Shown: positions 8,145-17,429 of the stretch, piece after piece
How positions within the stretch are numbered: position 1 is the stretch's first letter
Layout of the letters: every line of letters starts with the position of its first letter
Translations under genes and position numbers: made by a program
Notes under the pieces: generated by a model
Databases searched by the model: none
Told to the model about the DNA's origin: nothing
What the model saw: the letters and a program-made list of their open reading frames with translations, nothing else
DNA from: Rhodopseudomonas sp. BAL398
GTDB taxonomy: Bacteria; Pseudomonadota; Alphaproteobacteria; Rhizobiales; Xanthobacteraceae
Reading direction: 5' to 3'
NCBI RefSeq assembly: GCF_033001325.1
Contig: NZ_CP133114.1
Location: 1 to 64,000 of the forward strand
DNA: 64,000 bases

Positions 8145-8405
8145 ATGAAGATCACCACGCTCATCCCGCTCACATTGATTGCGTCCTTGGCGGCTTCCGC
8201 AGCCGTCCGGGCGGACGAGACGTCGACGCCGCCGAAGAAACCGACGGAAAACAATCAACCCATGATGGGCAACGGCTCACAGGGAATGATGAACATGATG
8301 GGCCAAATGCAGCAAATGATGGAAAGCTGCAATCATATGATGAAATCCAGCAACGAGCGTCACGACAAGCAGAATACGCCGGAACAAAAAGACGGCCGCG
8401 GATGA
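8145..8405 (+). CDS. Methionine-rich periplasmic protein
   Basis: This is an 86-residue protein with a signal peptide (MKITTLIPLTLIASLAASAA, then VRAD). The short mature part has many methionines in MM and MxxM patterns (QGMMNMMGQMQQMM, then NHMMKSS), one Cys and two His. Such patterns bind Cu(I) or Ag(I). The ATG at 8145 has AGGAAAGG ten bases upstream. It follows the SigF-linked membrane protein and precedes the Cus efflux operon, so a periplasmic copper buffer is a fair inference. Confidence 0.65.
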   Translation: MKITTLIPLTLIASLAASAAVRADETSTPPKKPTENNQPMMGNGSQGMMNMMGQMQQMMESCNHMMKSSNERHDKQNTPEQKDGRG

Positions 8406-8494
8406 AACCAGCCGCGGTGGACCGTTCATCGCCGCCCTATTGTTTCGCAGCACGAAGGACCACTTGGGCGAAGCTTTCACGTCGTCGTGAATCT

Positions 8495-8520
8495 GTAACC
8501 GGTTCGGTATGCGGCGCGAA
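8495..8520 (+). promoter_or_regulatory. SigF-type promoter upstream of the Cus operon
   Basis: The sequence reads TGTAACC, 16 bases, CGAACTAA, almost identical in its -10 side to the site at 7703. It is followed by a 200-base leader before cusB. A GTG-started frame at 8528-8722 ends on the cusB start but has no protein-like features. Confidence 0.8.
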
Positions 8521-8721
8521 CTAACAGGTGGTTCGTCTGCAAGCTCGTCTTGCCTTGCCGACGAACCGCCTCGGGTCCGGGCAATGGTTCGTGGGGATTG
8601 AAGGATCGTCAGATCATCCCGGGCGGGGGGGACGGCTCGCGATCTCCTTCCGAACGTCGAGCGGTCGCCAGAGGGTTCAATTGCATTCTTCCGCGCAAGC
8701 CGCATCAGGGGCACACTATTG

Positions 8722-10242
8722 ATGGACAAGTTGACTGATTACCATCCATTCGAAGATGGACATATGACGCGCCGCGCCCGAGCCGGAAGATCGACCGCGA
8801 AACGGATCGTGCTCATGGTGTTCGCGATCAGCGCCCTCGCCGCAACGCTGGGACTTGGCTATCGTCTCGGCCACTCCGATCCGGCGTTGCCCGACTGGAT
8901 CCCGCCACGCATCGCAGCCATGCTCGGATCCCACCCCAGCCAACCCGCAGGCTCAGGTCCGGTCATTTACTACCGCGACCCCGACGGCAAGGCGCTCTAT
9001 TCCAAGGATGCCAGGACGACGCCGGACGGGCGATCGTATATCGCCGTTCATACCAGCGAAGACGTCAGCTTCGACAATCCTCGGGAAACCGCAGCGCCAA
9101 CCCAGGACGCCAACTCCGGAGCCAAGCGAATTCTCTTCTATCGCAATCCAATGGGTCTTCCCGACACCTCTCCCGTCCCGAAAAAGGATTCGATGGGAAT
9201 GGACTACATCGCCGTCTACGAGGGTGAGAACGACGCCTCCACGATCCAGATTTCACCGGGCAAGCTGCAGCGCACCGGCGTGCGCTCCGAGCCCGCCGCT
9301 CTGCGCACCGTGACGAGGCCCATCCGCGCCCCCGGAACGATCAAGCTCGATGAGCGGCGCGTGGCCGTCATTTCGTTGCGGGCGCAGTCGTTCATCGAAA
9401 GCGTCGAGAACGTTACGACAGGCGATCATGTCACCAAGGGACAGCCCCTTCTGAAACTTTATTCCCCGGATGTGGCATCCGCCGGCGCCCAATATCTCTC
9501 CATCGTCGGGGACAGTGCTGGAACAGCCAATCTCGCGGGGCGCAAGCAACTGGTCGAGGGCGCGCGGCGGCGACTCGAAAACCTTGCCGTGCCCGCCGAC
9601 GTGATCGCCGACATCGAACGCACCAAAACGGTGCCGCTGACCATTACCTGGACGGCCCCCCGCGATGGCGTGATTCTGGAACGAACGGCGGTCGAAGGCA
9701 TGCGGGCGATGCCGGGCGACGTGCTGTTTCGGCTGGCCGACACCTCCGTGATCTGGGTGATCGCCGACGTCGCCGAACAGGATATCGATGCCGTGAAGAT
9801 CGGCTCGGCGGCAACCATCAAGCTCCGCAGCCTGCCGGGACGTGAATTCAAGGGATCCGTCGCCTTGATCTATCCCCAGGTCAACACCGAGACGCGCACC
9901 ACCAAGGTGCGTATCGAACTACCCAATCCGGACGACGTGCTTCTTCCCGACATGTTCGCCGATGTTGAAATCGCGTTCGGTGCGGAAAAGCCCGTGATCG
10001 CGGTACCCAACGGCGCGGTGATCGATACCGGAGCGCGGCAGATCGTTTTCATCGACAAAGGCGAAGGCCGTTTCGAGCCGCGTGAAGTCAAGGTCGGCAC
10101 GCACGGCGAGGACTACACTGAGATCCGCGAAGGGGTCGGCGAAGGCGATCGCGTTGTCGTTGCCGCCAACTTCCTGATCGATGCCGAAAGCAACCTGAAA
10201 TCCGCCTTGCAGGCATTTACAGACGGAGAGAAATCGAAATGA
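8722..10242 (+). CDS. cusB: CusB-type RND periplasmic adaptor
   Basis: This is a 506-residue membrane-fusion protein that links the RND pump to the outer-membrane channel. A membrane anchor lies near residues 28-48. Two successive heavy-metal-binding-domain-like repeats follow: IYYRDPDGKALYS near residue 80 and LFYRNPMGLPDTS...DSMGMDYI near residue 140. Then come the barrel-sandwich lipoyl and alpha-hairpin parts (VTKGQPLLKLYSPDVASAG) and the beta-barrel and membrane-proximal domains. Start codons at 8719 (TTG), 8722 (ATG) and 8764 (ATG) are possible; 8722 is chosen. It overlaps cusA in an ATGA. A SigF-type promoter lies 200 bases upstream, implying sigma-controlled Cu/Ag efflux. Confidence 0.88.
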   Translation: MDKLTDYHPFEDGHMTRRARAGRSTAKRIVLMVFAISALAATLGLGYRLGHSDPALPDWIPPRIAAMLGSHPSQPAGSGPVIYYRDPDGKALYSKDARTTPDGRSYIAVHTSEDVSFDNPRETAAPTQDANSGAKRILFYRNPMGLPDTSPVPKKDSMGMDYIAVYEGENDASTIQISPGKLQRTGVRSEPAALRTVTRPIRAPGTIKLDERRVAVISLRAQSFIESVENVTTGDHVTKGQPLLKLYSPDVASAGAQYLSIVGDSAGTANLAGRKQLVEGARRRLENLAVPADVIADIERTKTVPLTITWTAPRDGVILERTAVEGMRAMPGDVLFRLADTSVIWVIADVAEQDIDAVKIGSAATIKLRSLPGREFKGSVALIYPQVNTETRTTKVRIELPNPDDVLLPDMFADVEIAFGAEKPVIAVPNGAVIDTGARQIVFIDKGEGRFEPREVKVGTHGEDYTEIREGVGEGDRVVVAANFLIDAESNLKSALQAFTDGEKSK

Positions 10243-13200
10243 TCGCCCGCCTGATCGCCTGGTCGGCGCGGAATCTCATGCTCGTCCTGATCGGGACGGT
10301 ATTCGCAGTCATGGCGGGCATCTATGCGCTGCGCACCCTGCCGCTCGATGCCATCCCCGATCTCTCCGACGTGCAGGTGATCGTCTACACCGAATATCCC
10401 GGGCAAGCGCCGCAGGTCGTCGAGGATCAGGTGACCTATCCATTGACCACCGCGATGCTGACGGTGCCGAAATCGAAGGTGGTGCGGGGCTTCTCGTTTT
10501 TCGGCGTGTCCTTTGTCTACGTCATCTTCGAGGACGGCACGGATCCCTACTGGGCACGCTCGCGCGTGTTGGAATATCTCAACACCGTAGCGCGCCGGCT
10601 TCCTGCCGGCGTGACACCCACTCTTGGGCCCGACGCAACCGGCGTGGGCTGGGTCTACCAGTACGCCGTCGTGGCCAAGAACATGACCCTCGCCGAACTG
10701 CGGTCGGTCCAGGACTGGATCGTTCGGTATGGCATTTCCAATGCCGAAGGCGTTGCGGAAGTGGCCAGCGTCGGCGGCTTCGTCAAGCAATACAACATCG
10801 TCGTCGATCCGCAGAAATTGCGCGCCCAGGGCATCTCGCTGGACAAGCTCCGCAGTGCCGTCCGGGCGAGCAACATGGATGTTGGCGGTCGCACCGTGGA
10901 ACTGTCGGAGTTTGAATTCGTCGTCCGCGGCCGCGGCTACCTCAGGGGCATCGAGGACATCGAGAACATCGTGCTGAAGACCGACGCGGGGGCTCCGCTT
11001 CGATTGCGGGACGTTGCTCGCGTCGAACTCGGTCCGGACGAGCGGCGAGGAATTACCGAACTCAACGGCGACGGAGAGGTTGTCAGCGGCATCGCGTTGC
11101 AGCGGTTCGGCGCCAACGCCCTCACAGTCATCGACAACGTGAAGGCGCGCCTCGCCGAGATCGCTTCAAGCCTGCCCAAGGGCGTCGAGATCATCTCGGT
11201 CTATGATCGCTCCGAACTGATCAAGGCGGCCATCGAGACCCTCAAGGGCACGCTGCTCGAAGAGAGCATCATCGTTGCCTTCGTTTGCTTCATTTTCCTG
11301 CTTCACCTGCGCAGCGCCCTCGTGGCCATTCTGATGCTCCCCGTCGGCATCCTGATGGCCTTCGCCGCCATGAAATTCATGGGGCTCGGCGCCAACATCA
11401 TGAGCCTTGGCGGCATCGCTATCGCGGTCGGCGCCATGATCGACGCAGCGATCGTCATGATCGAAAATGCACACAAGCACCTGGAGCGCGCGGAGCCCGG
11501 AACGCCGCGGACGCAGATCTTAATCAATGCGGCGAGCGAGGTCGGACCATCGCTGTTCTTCAGTTTGCTGGTGATCACCGTCTCGTTCCTGCCGATCTTT
11601 ACCCTGGAGGCGCAGGAAGGACGCATGTTCGGGCCGCTCGCCTACACTAAAACATTTTCGATGGCCGCGGCCGCCCTGCTCTCGATCACGCTGGTGCCTG
11701 CCCTGATGGTCATCTTCGTCCGCGGGCGCATCATCTCGGAACACAAGAATCCGGTGAACAGGTTCCTGATCTGGGTGTACCGACCGGTGATCCGGTGGGT
11801 TCTCAACGCCAAGACATTGACGATCGTGTTTGCGCTGGTGGCGCTTGCGGTGACGATTTGGCCTGCCCGCCAACTCGGCAGCGAGTTCATGCCGAGCCTC
11901 AATGAAGGCACGTTGATGTACATGCCGACGACGCTGCCCGGTCTGTCCATCACCAAGGCGGCGGAGCTGTTGCAGACTCAGGATCGCATCATCAAGTCGT
12001 TTCCCGAAGTCGCGTCCGTCTATGGCAAAGCGGGCCGCGCCTCGACCGCGACCGATCCGGCGCCGACCGAGATGTTCGAGACCATCATCAATTTGAAGCC
12101 GAAATCGGAATGGCGGCCCGGCGTGACGATCGACAGTCTCAAGGCCGAGATGGACAAGGCGCTCCAGTTTCCTGGGGTGTCGAATGCTTGGACAATGCCG
12201 ATCCGCGCTCGCATCGACATGCTGTCGACCGGAATCCGCACCCCCGTCGGGATCAAGATTTTCGGCAAGGATCTTGGAGAAATGGAGAAGATCGCCCGCG
12301 AAGTCGAAGGGGTGGTCAGATCGGTGCCCGGTACCTCAAGCGCCTACGCGGAGCGCGTGATCGGCGGATACTATTTGGAGATCATCCCCGATCGTTTGGC
12401 GTTGGGTCGCTACGGGCTGACGATCAGTGATATCCAGGACGTGATCTCCACGGCACTCGGCGGTGAAACTGTCACCACGACGGTCGAAGGCCGGGAGCGT
12501 TATGCCGTCAACATCCGGTACCCGCGCGCGTTGCGCTCCAGCCCGCAAACGATCAGCACCGATGTCCAGGTGCCGCTGGCGGCCGGCGGAAGCGTTCCGC
12601 TCGGCCAGGTCGCCAGCGTGAAATTGACCCGCGGCGCCACGTCCATTCGCACCGAGAACGGTCAACTCGCGGTTTACATCTACGTCGACATTACCGGTCG
12701 CGATCTGGGCGGCTACGTCGCGGAGGCGCAGCAGGCGGTCGCGCAGAAGGTCAAGTTTCCGCCGGGCTATTATGTCTCTTGGAGCGGGCAATTTGAATAT
12801 CTGGAGCGCGCGGAAGCGCGGCTAAAGATCGTCGTGCCGGTGACATTGCTGATCATCTTCCTGCTGCTCTATCTTAATTTCCGGAAACTGGCCGACACCC
12901 TTATCGTGATGTTGTCGCTGCCGTTCTCGCTGGTCGGCGGCATCTGGTTGATGTGGTGGCTGGGATTCAACATGTCGGTCGCCGTCGCCGTTGGCTTCAT
13001 CGCGTTGGCCGGCGTCGCGGCCGAGACCGGCGTCGTCATGCTGATCTACCTCGAACAGGCCATGGCCGAATTGAAGGCGGAACGCGCGGCTACCTGCGAG
13101 CCTTTCACGCGCGTCGATCTGTACGACGCGATCATGGTCGGCGCGGTGGACCGGGTGCGGCCCAAGATGATGACGGTCGTCGCTATCATGGCGGGCCTGG

Positions 13201-13436
13201 TGCCGATTCTCTGGAGCACGGGGACCGGCTCGGAGGTCATGCAGCGCATTGCCGTGCCGATGATTGGCGGCATGGTTTCGTCGACCGTGCTGACCCTCGT
13301 GGTCATTCCCGCCATCTTTGCGATCGTCAAGGGATACGGGTTGCCAGCCTCGCCGTGGCACGGCGAAGAGAAAGACGGTGGACATCGGAATTTGACGCCG
13401 ACGCTAGACCTGCATCGTGCGGAGAACGTGCAATGA
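10239..13436 (+). CDS. cusA: CusA-type heavy-metal RND efflux pump
   Basis: This is a 1065-residue inner-membrane proton-driven transporter of the HME-RND family. It has the usual two repeats of a large periplasmic loop flanked by six helices. The N-terminus with LPLDAIPDLSDVQVIVYTEY is typical of CusA. The TM4 signature GAMIDAAIVMIENAHKHLE lacks the DFG aspartate of divalent-cation pumps and matches the Cu(I)/Ag(I) group. Methionines are present in the periplasmic cleft region. It is translationally coupled to cusB through ATGA. There is no TolC next to it; the lipoprotein at 25502-26959 could serve as outer-membrane partner. Confidence 0.92.
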   Translation: MIARLIAWSARNLMLVLIGTVFAVMAGIYALRTLPLDAIPDLSDVQVIVYTEYPGQAPQVVEDQVTYPLTTAMLTVPKSKVVRGFSFFGVSFVYVIFEDGTDPYWARSRVLEYLNTVARRLPAGVTPTLGPDATGVGWVYQYAVVAKNMTLAELRSVQDWIVRYGISNAEGVAEVASVGGFVKQYNIVVDPQKLRAQGISLDKLRSAVRASNMDVGGRTVELSEFEFVVRGRGYLRGIEDIENIVLKTDAGAPLRLRDVARVELGPDERRGITELNGDGEVVSGIALQRFGANALTVIDNVKARLAEIASSLPKGVEIISVYDRSELIKAAIETLKGTLLEESIIVAFVCFIFLLHLRSALVAILMLPVGILMAFAAMKFMGLGANIMSLGGIAIAVGAMIDAAIVMIENAHKHLERAEPGTPRTQILINAASEVGPSLFFSLLVITVSFLPIFTLEAQEGRMFGPLAYTKTFSMAAAALLSITLVPALMVIFVRGRIISEHKNPVNRFLIWVYRPVIRWVLNAKTLTIVFALVALAVTIWPARQLGSEFMPSLNEGTLMYMPTTLPGLSITKAAELLQTQDRIIKSFPEVASVYGKAGRASTATDPAPTEMFETIINLKPKSEWRPGVTIDSLKAEMDKALQFPGVSNAWTMPIRARIDMLSTGIRTPVGIKIFGKDLGEMEKIAREVEGVVRSVPGTSSAYAERVIGGYYLEIIPDRLALGRYGLTISDIQDVISTALGGETVTTTVEGRERYAVNIRYPRALRSSPQTISTDVQVPLAAGGSVPLGQVASVKLTRGATSIRTENGQLAVYIYVDITGRDLGGYVAEAQQAVAQKVKFPPGYYVSWSGQFEYLERAEARLKIVVPVTLLIIFLLLYLNFRKLADTLIVMLSLPFSLVGGIWLMWWLGFNMSVAVAVGFIALAGVAAETGVVMLIYLEQAMAELKAERAATCEPFTRVDLYDAIMVGAVDRVRPKMMTVVAIMAGLVPILWSTGTGSEVMQRIAVPMIGGMVSSTVLTLVVIPAIFAIVKGYGLPASPWHGEEKDGGHRNLTPTLDLHRAENVQ

Positions 13437-13583
13437 TGGAAGAGCGGCCTCACAGAATTGCGCGTCGGAAACGGCGGCAATGGACGCGAAGACGGTCCTA
13501 GCGGCTCCCGTTCAATCGTTCATCACCAGCAACCCACGCCCTCGTGGTCTCTGCCAATCATCAAGCCAAACAGGAGAATATCT

Positions 13584-13976
13584 ATGTACTTCGTCGACAA
13601 CCATCGCTGGACCTCGCGTCCCGGGGTTCTTGCCGCCGCGCTAATCAGCGCAACCCTGACGCTGCAGATAGGCTCCGCGTCCGCGCAAGGCGGCACGGGC
13701 ATGTCTGACATGAAGAAGATGGCGCCGATGAGCGACGCGAAGGCCGCAAAGAGCGCGACCGCCACCGGTACGGTCACGGCGCTAAACGCCGCGGATCACA
13801 AGATCACCTTCGATCACGGTCCGATTCCCGCCATCAACTGGCCCGCCATGACGATGGAGTTCGCGGTTGCACCGTCGGTCGATCTCGCAAAGGTGAAGAC
13901 CGGCGACAAGGTCAATTTCACCCTGAGCGGCTCCGGCGGCACCTATACCGTCCAGTCGATCACGCCGGCGCCTTGA
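13584..13976 (+). CDS. cusF: CusF-like periplasmic copper chaperone
   Basis: This is a 130-residue protein with a signal peptide ending near SASAQ (residue 35) and a short Met/Lys linker. A CusF-type OB-fold follows from about residue 58: ATGTVTALNAADHKITFDHG, PIPAINWPAMTMEF, VKTGDKVNFTL. The conserved metal residues His (in DHG), Trp (NWPAM) and two Met (PAMTMEF) that bind Cu(I) or Ag(I) are all visible. The ATG at 13584 has AGGAG upstream; the longer frame from 13458 is rejected. It lies 147 bases after cusA as the last gene of the Cus cluster. Confidence 0.88.
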   Translation: MYFVDNHRWTSRPGVLAAALISATLTLQIGSASAQGGTGMSDMKKMAPMSDAKAAKSATATGTVTALNAADHKITFDHGPIPAINWPAMTMEFAVAPSVDLAKVKTGDKVNFTLSGSGGTYTVQSITPAP

Positions 13977-14398
13977 CGCACGCGGCGGACGGAATCGGAT
14001 CGCACAAGCCCTGGCCGCGAACGAGTCGTATTCGAGAACTGCGGCCATGGCCGCGGTTGTCGAAAACCTGTTTCGATTAGGGGCAGCAATTGTAACAGTC
14101 GCACGAAGCCAGGAACGACGCTGGAGCTGGAAAACCCAAAGTGAATATTTGGCAAATGACTGCCTGGACAGGCGTGCCTTCAATTCAACCTTTCAGAAAT
14201 GCCTGTCGGTTAAGATTTCAGGGGCGCTCGGTCGTCGCCTTTCCGATGAGAGAGGTCGGCGACCCGCTTCCGATCAAGTCTCTCAGCTCGCTCGCGTCCT
14301 CGTAGATTCATACCGTTGGCGCACTTCTTGCTGATGATTGAAGCGGCGGTTCATGTCGTAACGATCCGGCACATCACGCCGTTCAAATAGGTGGGAAG
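13977..14398. other. Intergenic region after the Cus cluster
   Basis: This is 422 bases without a credible frame. Small open frames here are antisense or frame shadows. No strong terminator or repeat is evident. Confidence 0.5.
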
Positions 14399-15544
14399 AT
14401 GGCACTAACCCGTGTCGGAGACATTCTTGATCCGAAACAGAACAACTTTACCCTGTTACGTCTACTGGCCGCCTCGGCCGTGGTCATTTCTCATGCAGTT
14501 TTCTTACACTCTGGTCACAAGGCCGATGAAATCCTTTCGAGCATCACCTACTTCAATCTGGGTGATCATGCCGTCAATGTGTTTTTCGTTCTGTCCGGCT
14601 TAACGGTTGCCGGAAGTTTCGCTAAATCGCCCTCTATCACTGAGTTTACGATTGCGCGCGGCCTCAGAATATTTCCTGCACTCGGGGTCTGCGCACTGCT
14701 CCTGGTCCTCGTAGGAGCAATCGTTACGACTTGCACACCGACGCAATTCCTGTCGGACACCCGTGTTTGGCGGTACGGCTTGAGCACCCTGCTTCTGGGT
14801 TCCGCGGCCACAGGTTTGCCCGGCGTTTTCGGCGAGAACCCACATCCTTCCGTCATGAATGCATCGATCTGGACGCTGAAGTATGAAGCGGCGTGCTATT
14901 TGTTGCTCGCATTTGTCGGATGGCTTGGGTTTCTGACCAAACGGCGGTTTGCTTGGCTGCTCGGCCTCTCGTGGGCTATTGCGGGAGGAGTTCTGTTCGT
15001 TCGTTTCGGACACGACACAACCCCTCTCGATCAGGCGGCGCGCTTTTGGTTGTGTTTTTCTCTAGGCATCGGATTTTATGTTTTCCGGAGCCAGATCGTT
15101 TTGTCTGCCTTCGGGGTGGGCGCAGTATCCGTTTTGTTTTGGCTTACGATTGGATCTCCTCTTGAGCGCATCGTTTCGCTTTTTGCGACAGGGTACGCAA
15201 TTGTCTGGCTTGGAAAACTGCCCATCGGTCGTCTGCGCAGCCTCACCAATCGCATCGATCTTTCCTATGGCATTTACATATTCGGCTGGCCAATCACACA
15301 AACATTGATGTTGGTGCAGCCAAGCATCAGCGTTTGGTTGCTAACACTGCTTTCGCTGATGTTGGCCATGGCTGTCGCACTTCCATCGTGGCTGTTAATC
15401 GAGCGACCTGCTATGCGCGCGCGCAGAACCATCTCGACTTCAATTGAAGTACGCATTGACCGTCTGCGTCAGCGATTAATATCAAAACCCATGGATGAGA
15501 CGGCACAACATACAAGGTCGATGCAGCCAATTACCGACAAGTAG
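14399..15544 (+). CDS. Acyltransferase family 3 membrane protein (OafA-like)
   Basis: This is a 381-residue protein with about ten membrane segments. It opens with FTLLRLLAASAVVISHAVF, the conserved R/H motif of acyltransferase 3 enzymes, and continues with VNVFFVLSGLTVAGSF. These enzymes O-acylate surface polysaccharides or lipids. The tail after residue 335 is cytoplasmic and basic. The ATG at 14399 has GGTGGGAAG just before it. It stands alone between the Cus cluster and the convergent copper operon. Its substrate cannot be read from the sequence. Confidence 0.85.
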   Translation: MALTRVGDILDPKQNNFTLLRLLAASAVVISHAVFLHSGHKADEILSSITYFNLGDHAVNVFFVLSGLTVAGSFAKSPSITEFTIARGLRIFPALGVCALLLVLVGAIVTTCTPTQFLSDTRVWRYGLSTLLLGSAATGLPGVFGENPHPSVMNASIWTLKYEAACYLLLAFVGWLGFLTKRRFAWLLGLSWAIAGGVLFVRFGHDTTPLDQAARFWLCFSLGIGFYVFRSQIVLSAFGVGAVSVLFWLTIGSPLERIVSLFATGYAIVWLGKLPIGRLRSLTNRIDLSYGIYIFGWPITQTLMLVQPSISVWLLTLLSLMLAMAVALPSWLLIERPAMRARRTISTSIEVRIDRLRQRLISKPMDETAQHTRSMQPITDK

Positions 15545-15576
15545 GTCCAGCTAAATATTTGGCTGCTCGCACCACT

Positions 15577-16050
15577 TCACCCAACGGGACGCACGCCTTC
15601 GAATTCCATGTACGCGCGTCGACCGCCCGGCCCGAACAGAACAACGGCATATCGTTCGGGCGTGCCGCCCTCCATACCGGGCGACCCCACTGGCATTCCC
15701 GGGACCGCCACGCCTGTCGCAACGGGGCGCTCTTTCAATAGGCGCTGAATAGCCGCCGCCGGAACATGTCCCTCGATGACGTACCCGCCCGCCTCGGCCG
15801 TATGGCATGCGGCGAGATCGGTCGGGACGCTCAAGTGCTTTCGGATGCCCTGAAGGTTTCTCTCTTCTTGAACCGCGACGCTGAACCCCGCAGATTCCAG
15901 ATGCCGCACCCAGCCTGAGCAGCAACCGCAACTCGGATCCTTGTGAACACGGATAATGGTGCTCTGTGCAGCGTCGGAAACCGCCGGAGCGATCAATGCC
16001 ACCGCGACAATTCCCAGTGCGCTCCGCCGCGATAAGTTACCTGTGTTCAT
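15577..16050 (-). CDS. DUF411 metal-binding exported protein
   Basis: This is a 157-residue exported protein of the DUF411 family, often found in copper-resistance loci. A signal sequence with a twin-Arg-like SRRSALG runs to about residue 27. The domain motif VHKDPSCGCCSGWVRHL (C41, C43, C44) supplies soft-metal ligands, and CHTAEAGGYVIEGHVPA is the second family block. GGAGG lies seven bases before the ATG. It is followed on the same strand by nothing close and preceded by copD, so it probably belongs to the copC-copD unit. Confidence 0.85.
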   Translation of the reverse strand: MNTGNLSRRSALGIVAVALIAPAVSDAAQSTIIRVHKDPSCGCCSGWVRHLESAGFSVAVQEERNLQGIRKHLSVPTDLAACHTAEAGGYVIEGHVPAAAIQRLLKERPVATGVAVPGMPVGSPGMEGGTPERYAVVLFGPGGRRAYMEFEGVRPVG

Positions 16051-16098
16051 CTTGAGCCTCCTTCCAAGCGGATCATCCTTTACATAATCCCATTGTCA

Positions 16099-17034
16099 CT
16101 ACCCGGCGGCCGGCTGCATCGTGCCGAGAATGCTGACCGCCAGGAGAACCATCCATCCCAAGAACTGCTCTCCAAGCACGTGGTTGCGCAGCCTGGCGGA
16201 CGACCTCGTCAATCCCTCGGCCGCATCCTTTCGAATCCTGCCCATCGACGGAACGAGCCAGAATCGGTTCGCAATCGCAAGCGCGAGCATTCCACCGAAC
16301 AGGGCAAGCTTCCCGAGAAGGATTTGGCCGTACGGCGTGTTCAGCAATCCGGACAGCGATCCGACCAGAAACCAGCTATTGACGAAGCCGGACCCGATCA
16401 ACGCGGCGACTGCAAGATATCCCATGCCGGAGAACCGCATCAGAATTCGATCCATGTCCTTCGGTCCGACGTTCAGGTCCGTTCCGAGGTAGCGATGCAG
16501 GATCAACGCCAATGGAATGAGGCCGCCGAGCCAGACTCCGGCGGCAAGAAGATGTACGGCATCGGCAACAATGTGCATGACGCCAGCCCAGCCTTCCTCA
16601 ATCTGGGCGTGACCCGTCCCCGCCAACGATGCCAAAAGGATTGCGGCCAGGAGTGGCATCATCCAATTCTGATGATACGCCGTCCCCTTCGAACGGAGAC
16701 CCCGGGCCGCCACGCCAACCATGAGGGTCGCAAGGAGCATGCGCAGAGTCCAAACAGTACCAAAACCCGTGTCGTGGACGACCGCCCACAGCGTCTCCGC
16801 ATCGAGGAGATCAGCCATGCTGCCGCTCATATTCGCGGCCGCAAACGCAAACCAGCATAGGCCGCTGAACAGTGCTGCAACGGCGATCCACAAAATCCAG
16901 CGTTGCCGCCAGCGGCCCAAGACGCCCGGTTCGGCTCCCGCGTAGGCATAGAGCGGAAACAACGACAGCCCCGCGAGGGCCGTTGTCGCCAGATAGTGCA
17001 AGAACCGCGCGATGATGAGTCCGGCTTCGATCAT
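16099..17034 (-). CDS. copD: CopD copper resistance membrane protein
   Basis: This is a 311-residue inner-membrane protein of the CopD family with eight hydrophobic segments. Conserved histidines and the block DAVHLLAAGVWLGGLIPL (about residues 165-182) are typical. It is thought to move copper across the inner membrane with CopC. The frame is open from 17100, but the ATG at 17034 overlaps the copC stop (TGATG) and begins directly at the first membrane segment, so it is preferred. Confidence 0.88.
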   Translation of the reverse strand: MIEAGLIIARFLHYLATTALAGLSLFPLYAYAGAEPGVLGRWRQRWILWIAVAALFSGLCWFAFAAANMSGSMADLLDAETLWAVVHDTGFGTVWTLRMLLATLMVGVAARGLRSKGTAYHQNWMMPLLAAILLASLAGTGHAQIEEGWAGVMHIVADAVHLLAAGVWLGGLIPLALILHRYLGTDLNVGPKDMDRILMRFSGMGYLAVAALIGSGFVNSWFLVGSLSGLLNTPYGQILLGKLALFGGMLALAIANRFWLVPSMGRIRKDAAEGLTRSSARLRNHVLGEQFLGWMVLLAVSILGTMQPAAG

Positions 17035-17399
17035 CAGCGGGTCACGCTGAACGAATAGGTGCCCTTGACGCGATGGGTGTCGTCCGAGACGGCGTGCCAA
17101 TCGACCTTGTACTCGCCGGGAGACAATTCCTCCTTCACCGGGACCACCAGCCGCTTCTTGTCGGCCGGGTCTGCCTGGGATTTCCCGGTCGCAATCGTTC
17201 GGCCCGCTTTGTCCTTGATTTCGATTCCGGAGAATTTCGGTATCACCACTTCATTGAAGGTGATCCTGATCTGCTTGGGCGACGACGTCGTCGCGCCAGC
17301 GGCGGGTTCGGAGGTCTCGAGTTGCGGATGAGCAACGGCTGCTCCGCCTGAAAAGATTGCTGCGATCAATGCAATGGCGATCGTTGAAGCCTTCGACAT
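17034..17399 (-). CDS. copC: CopC periplasmic copper-binding protein
   Basis: This is a 121-residue periplasmic protein. The signal peptide ends at VA (residue 23), leaving mature His1 (HPQL). The Cu(II) site is completed by D107 and H109 in SDDTHRVKG. There is no Met-rich loop, so it is the Cu(II)-only type. It is translationally coupled to copD and lies 31 bases after the oxidase fusion gene, so the three probably form one operon read from the promoter near 19336. Confidence 0.92.
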   Translation of the reverse strand: MSKASTIAIALIAAIFSGGAAVAHPQLETSEPAAGATTSSPKQIRITFNEVVIPKFSGIEIKDKAGRTIATGKSQADPADKKRLVVPVKEELSPGEYKVDWHAVSDDTHRVKGTYSFSVTR

Positions 17400-17429
17400 T
17401 TGTTTTCCTGTTTGCGGTGAAGCGGAAGC

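Noticed and set aside
8528-8722. GTG-started 64-codon frame between a SigF promoter and cusB
   Set aside because: Gly/Arg/Ser-rich with no hydrophobic or domain pattern. Its end on the cusB start is probably chance, though a leader peptide cannot be excluded.
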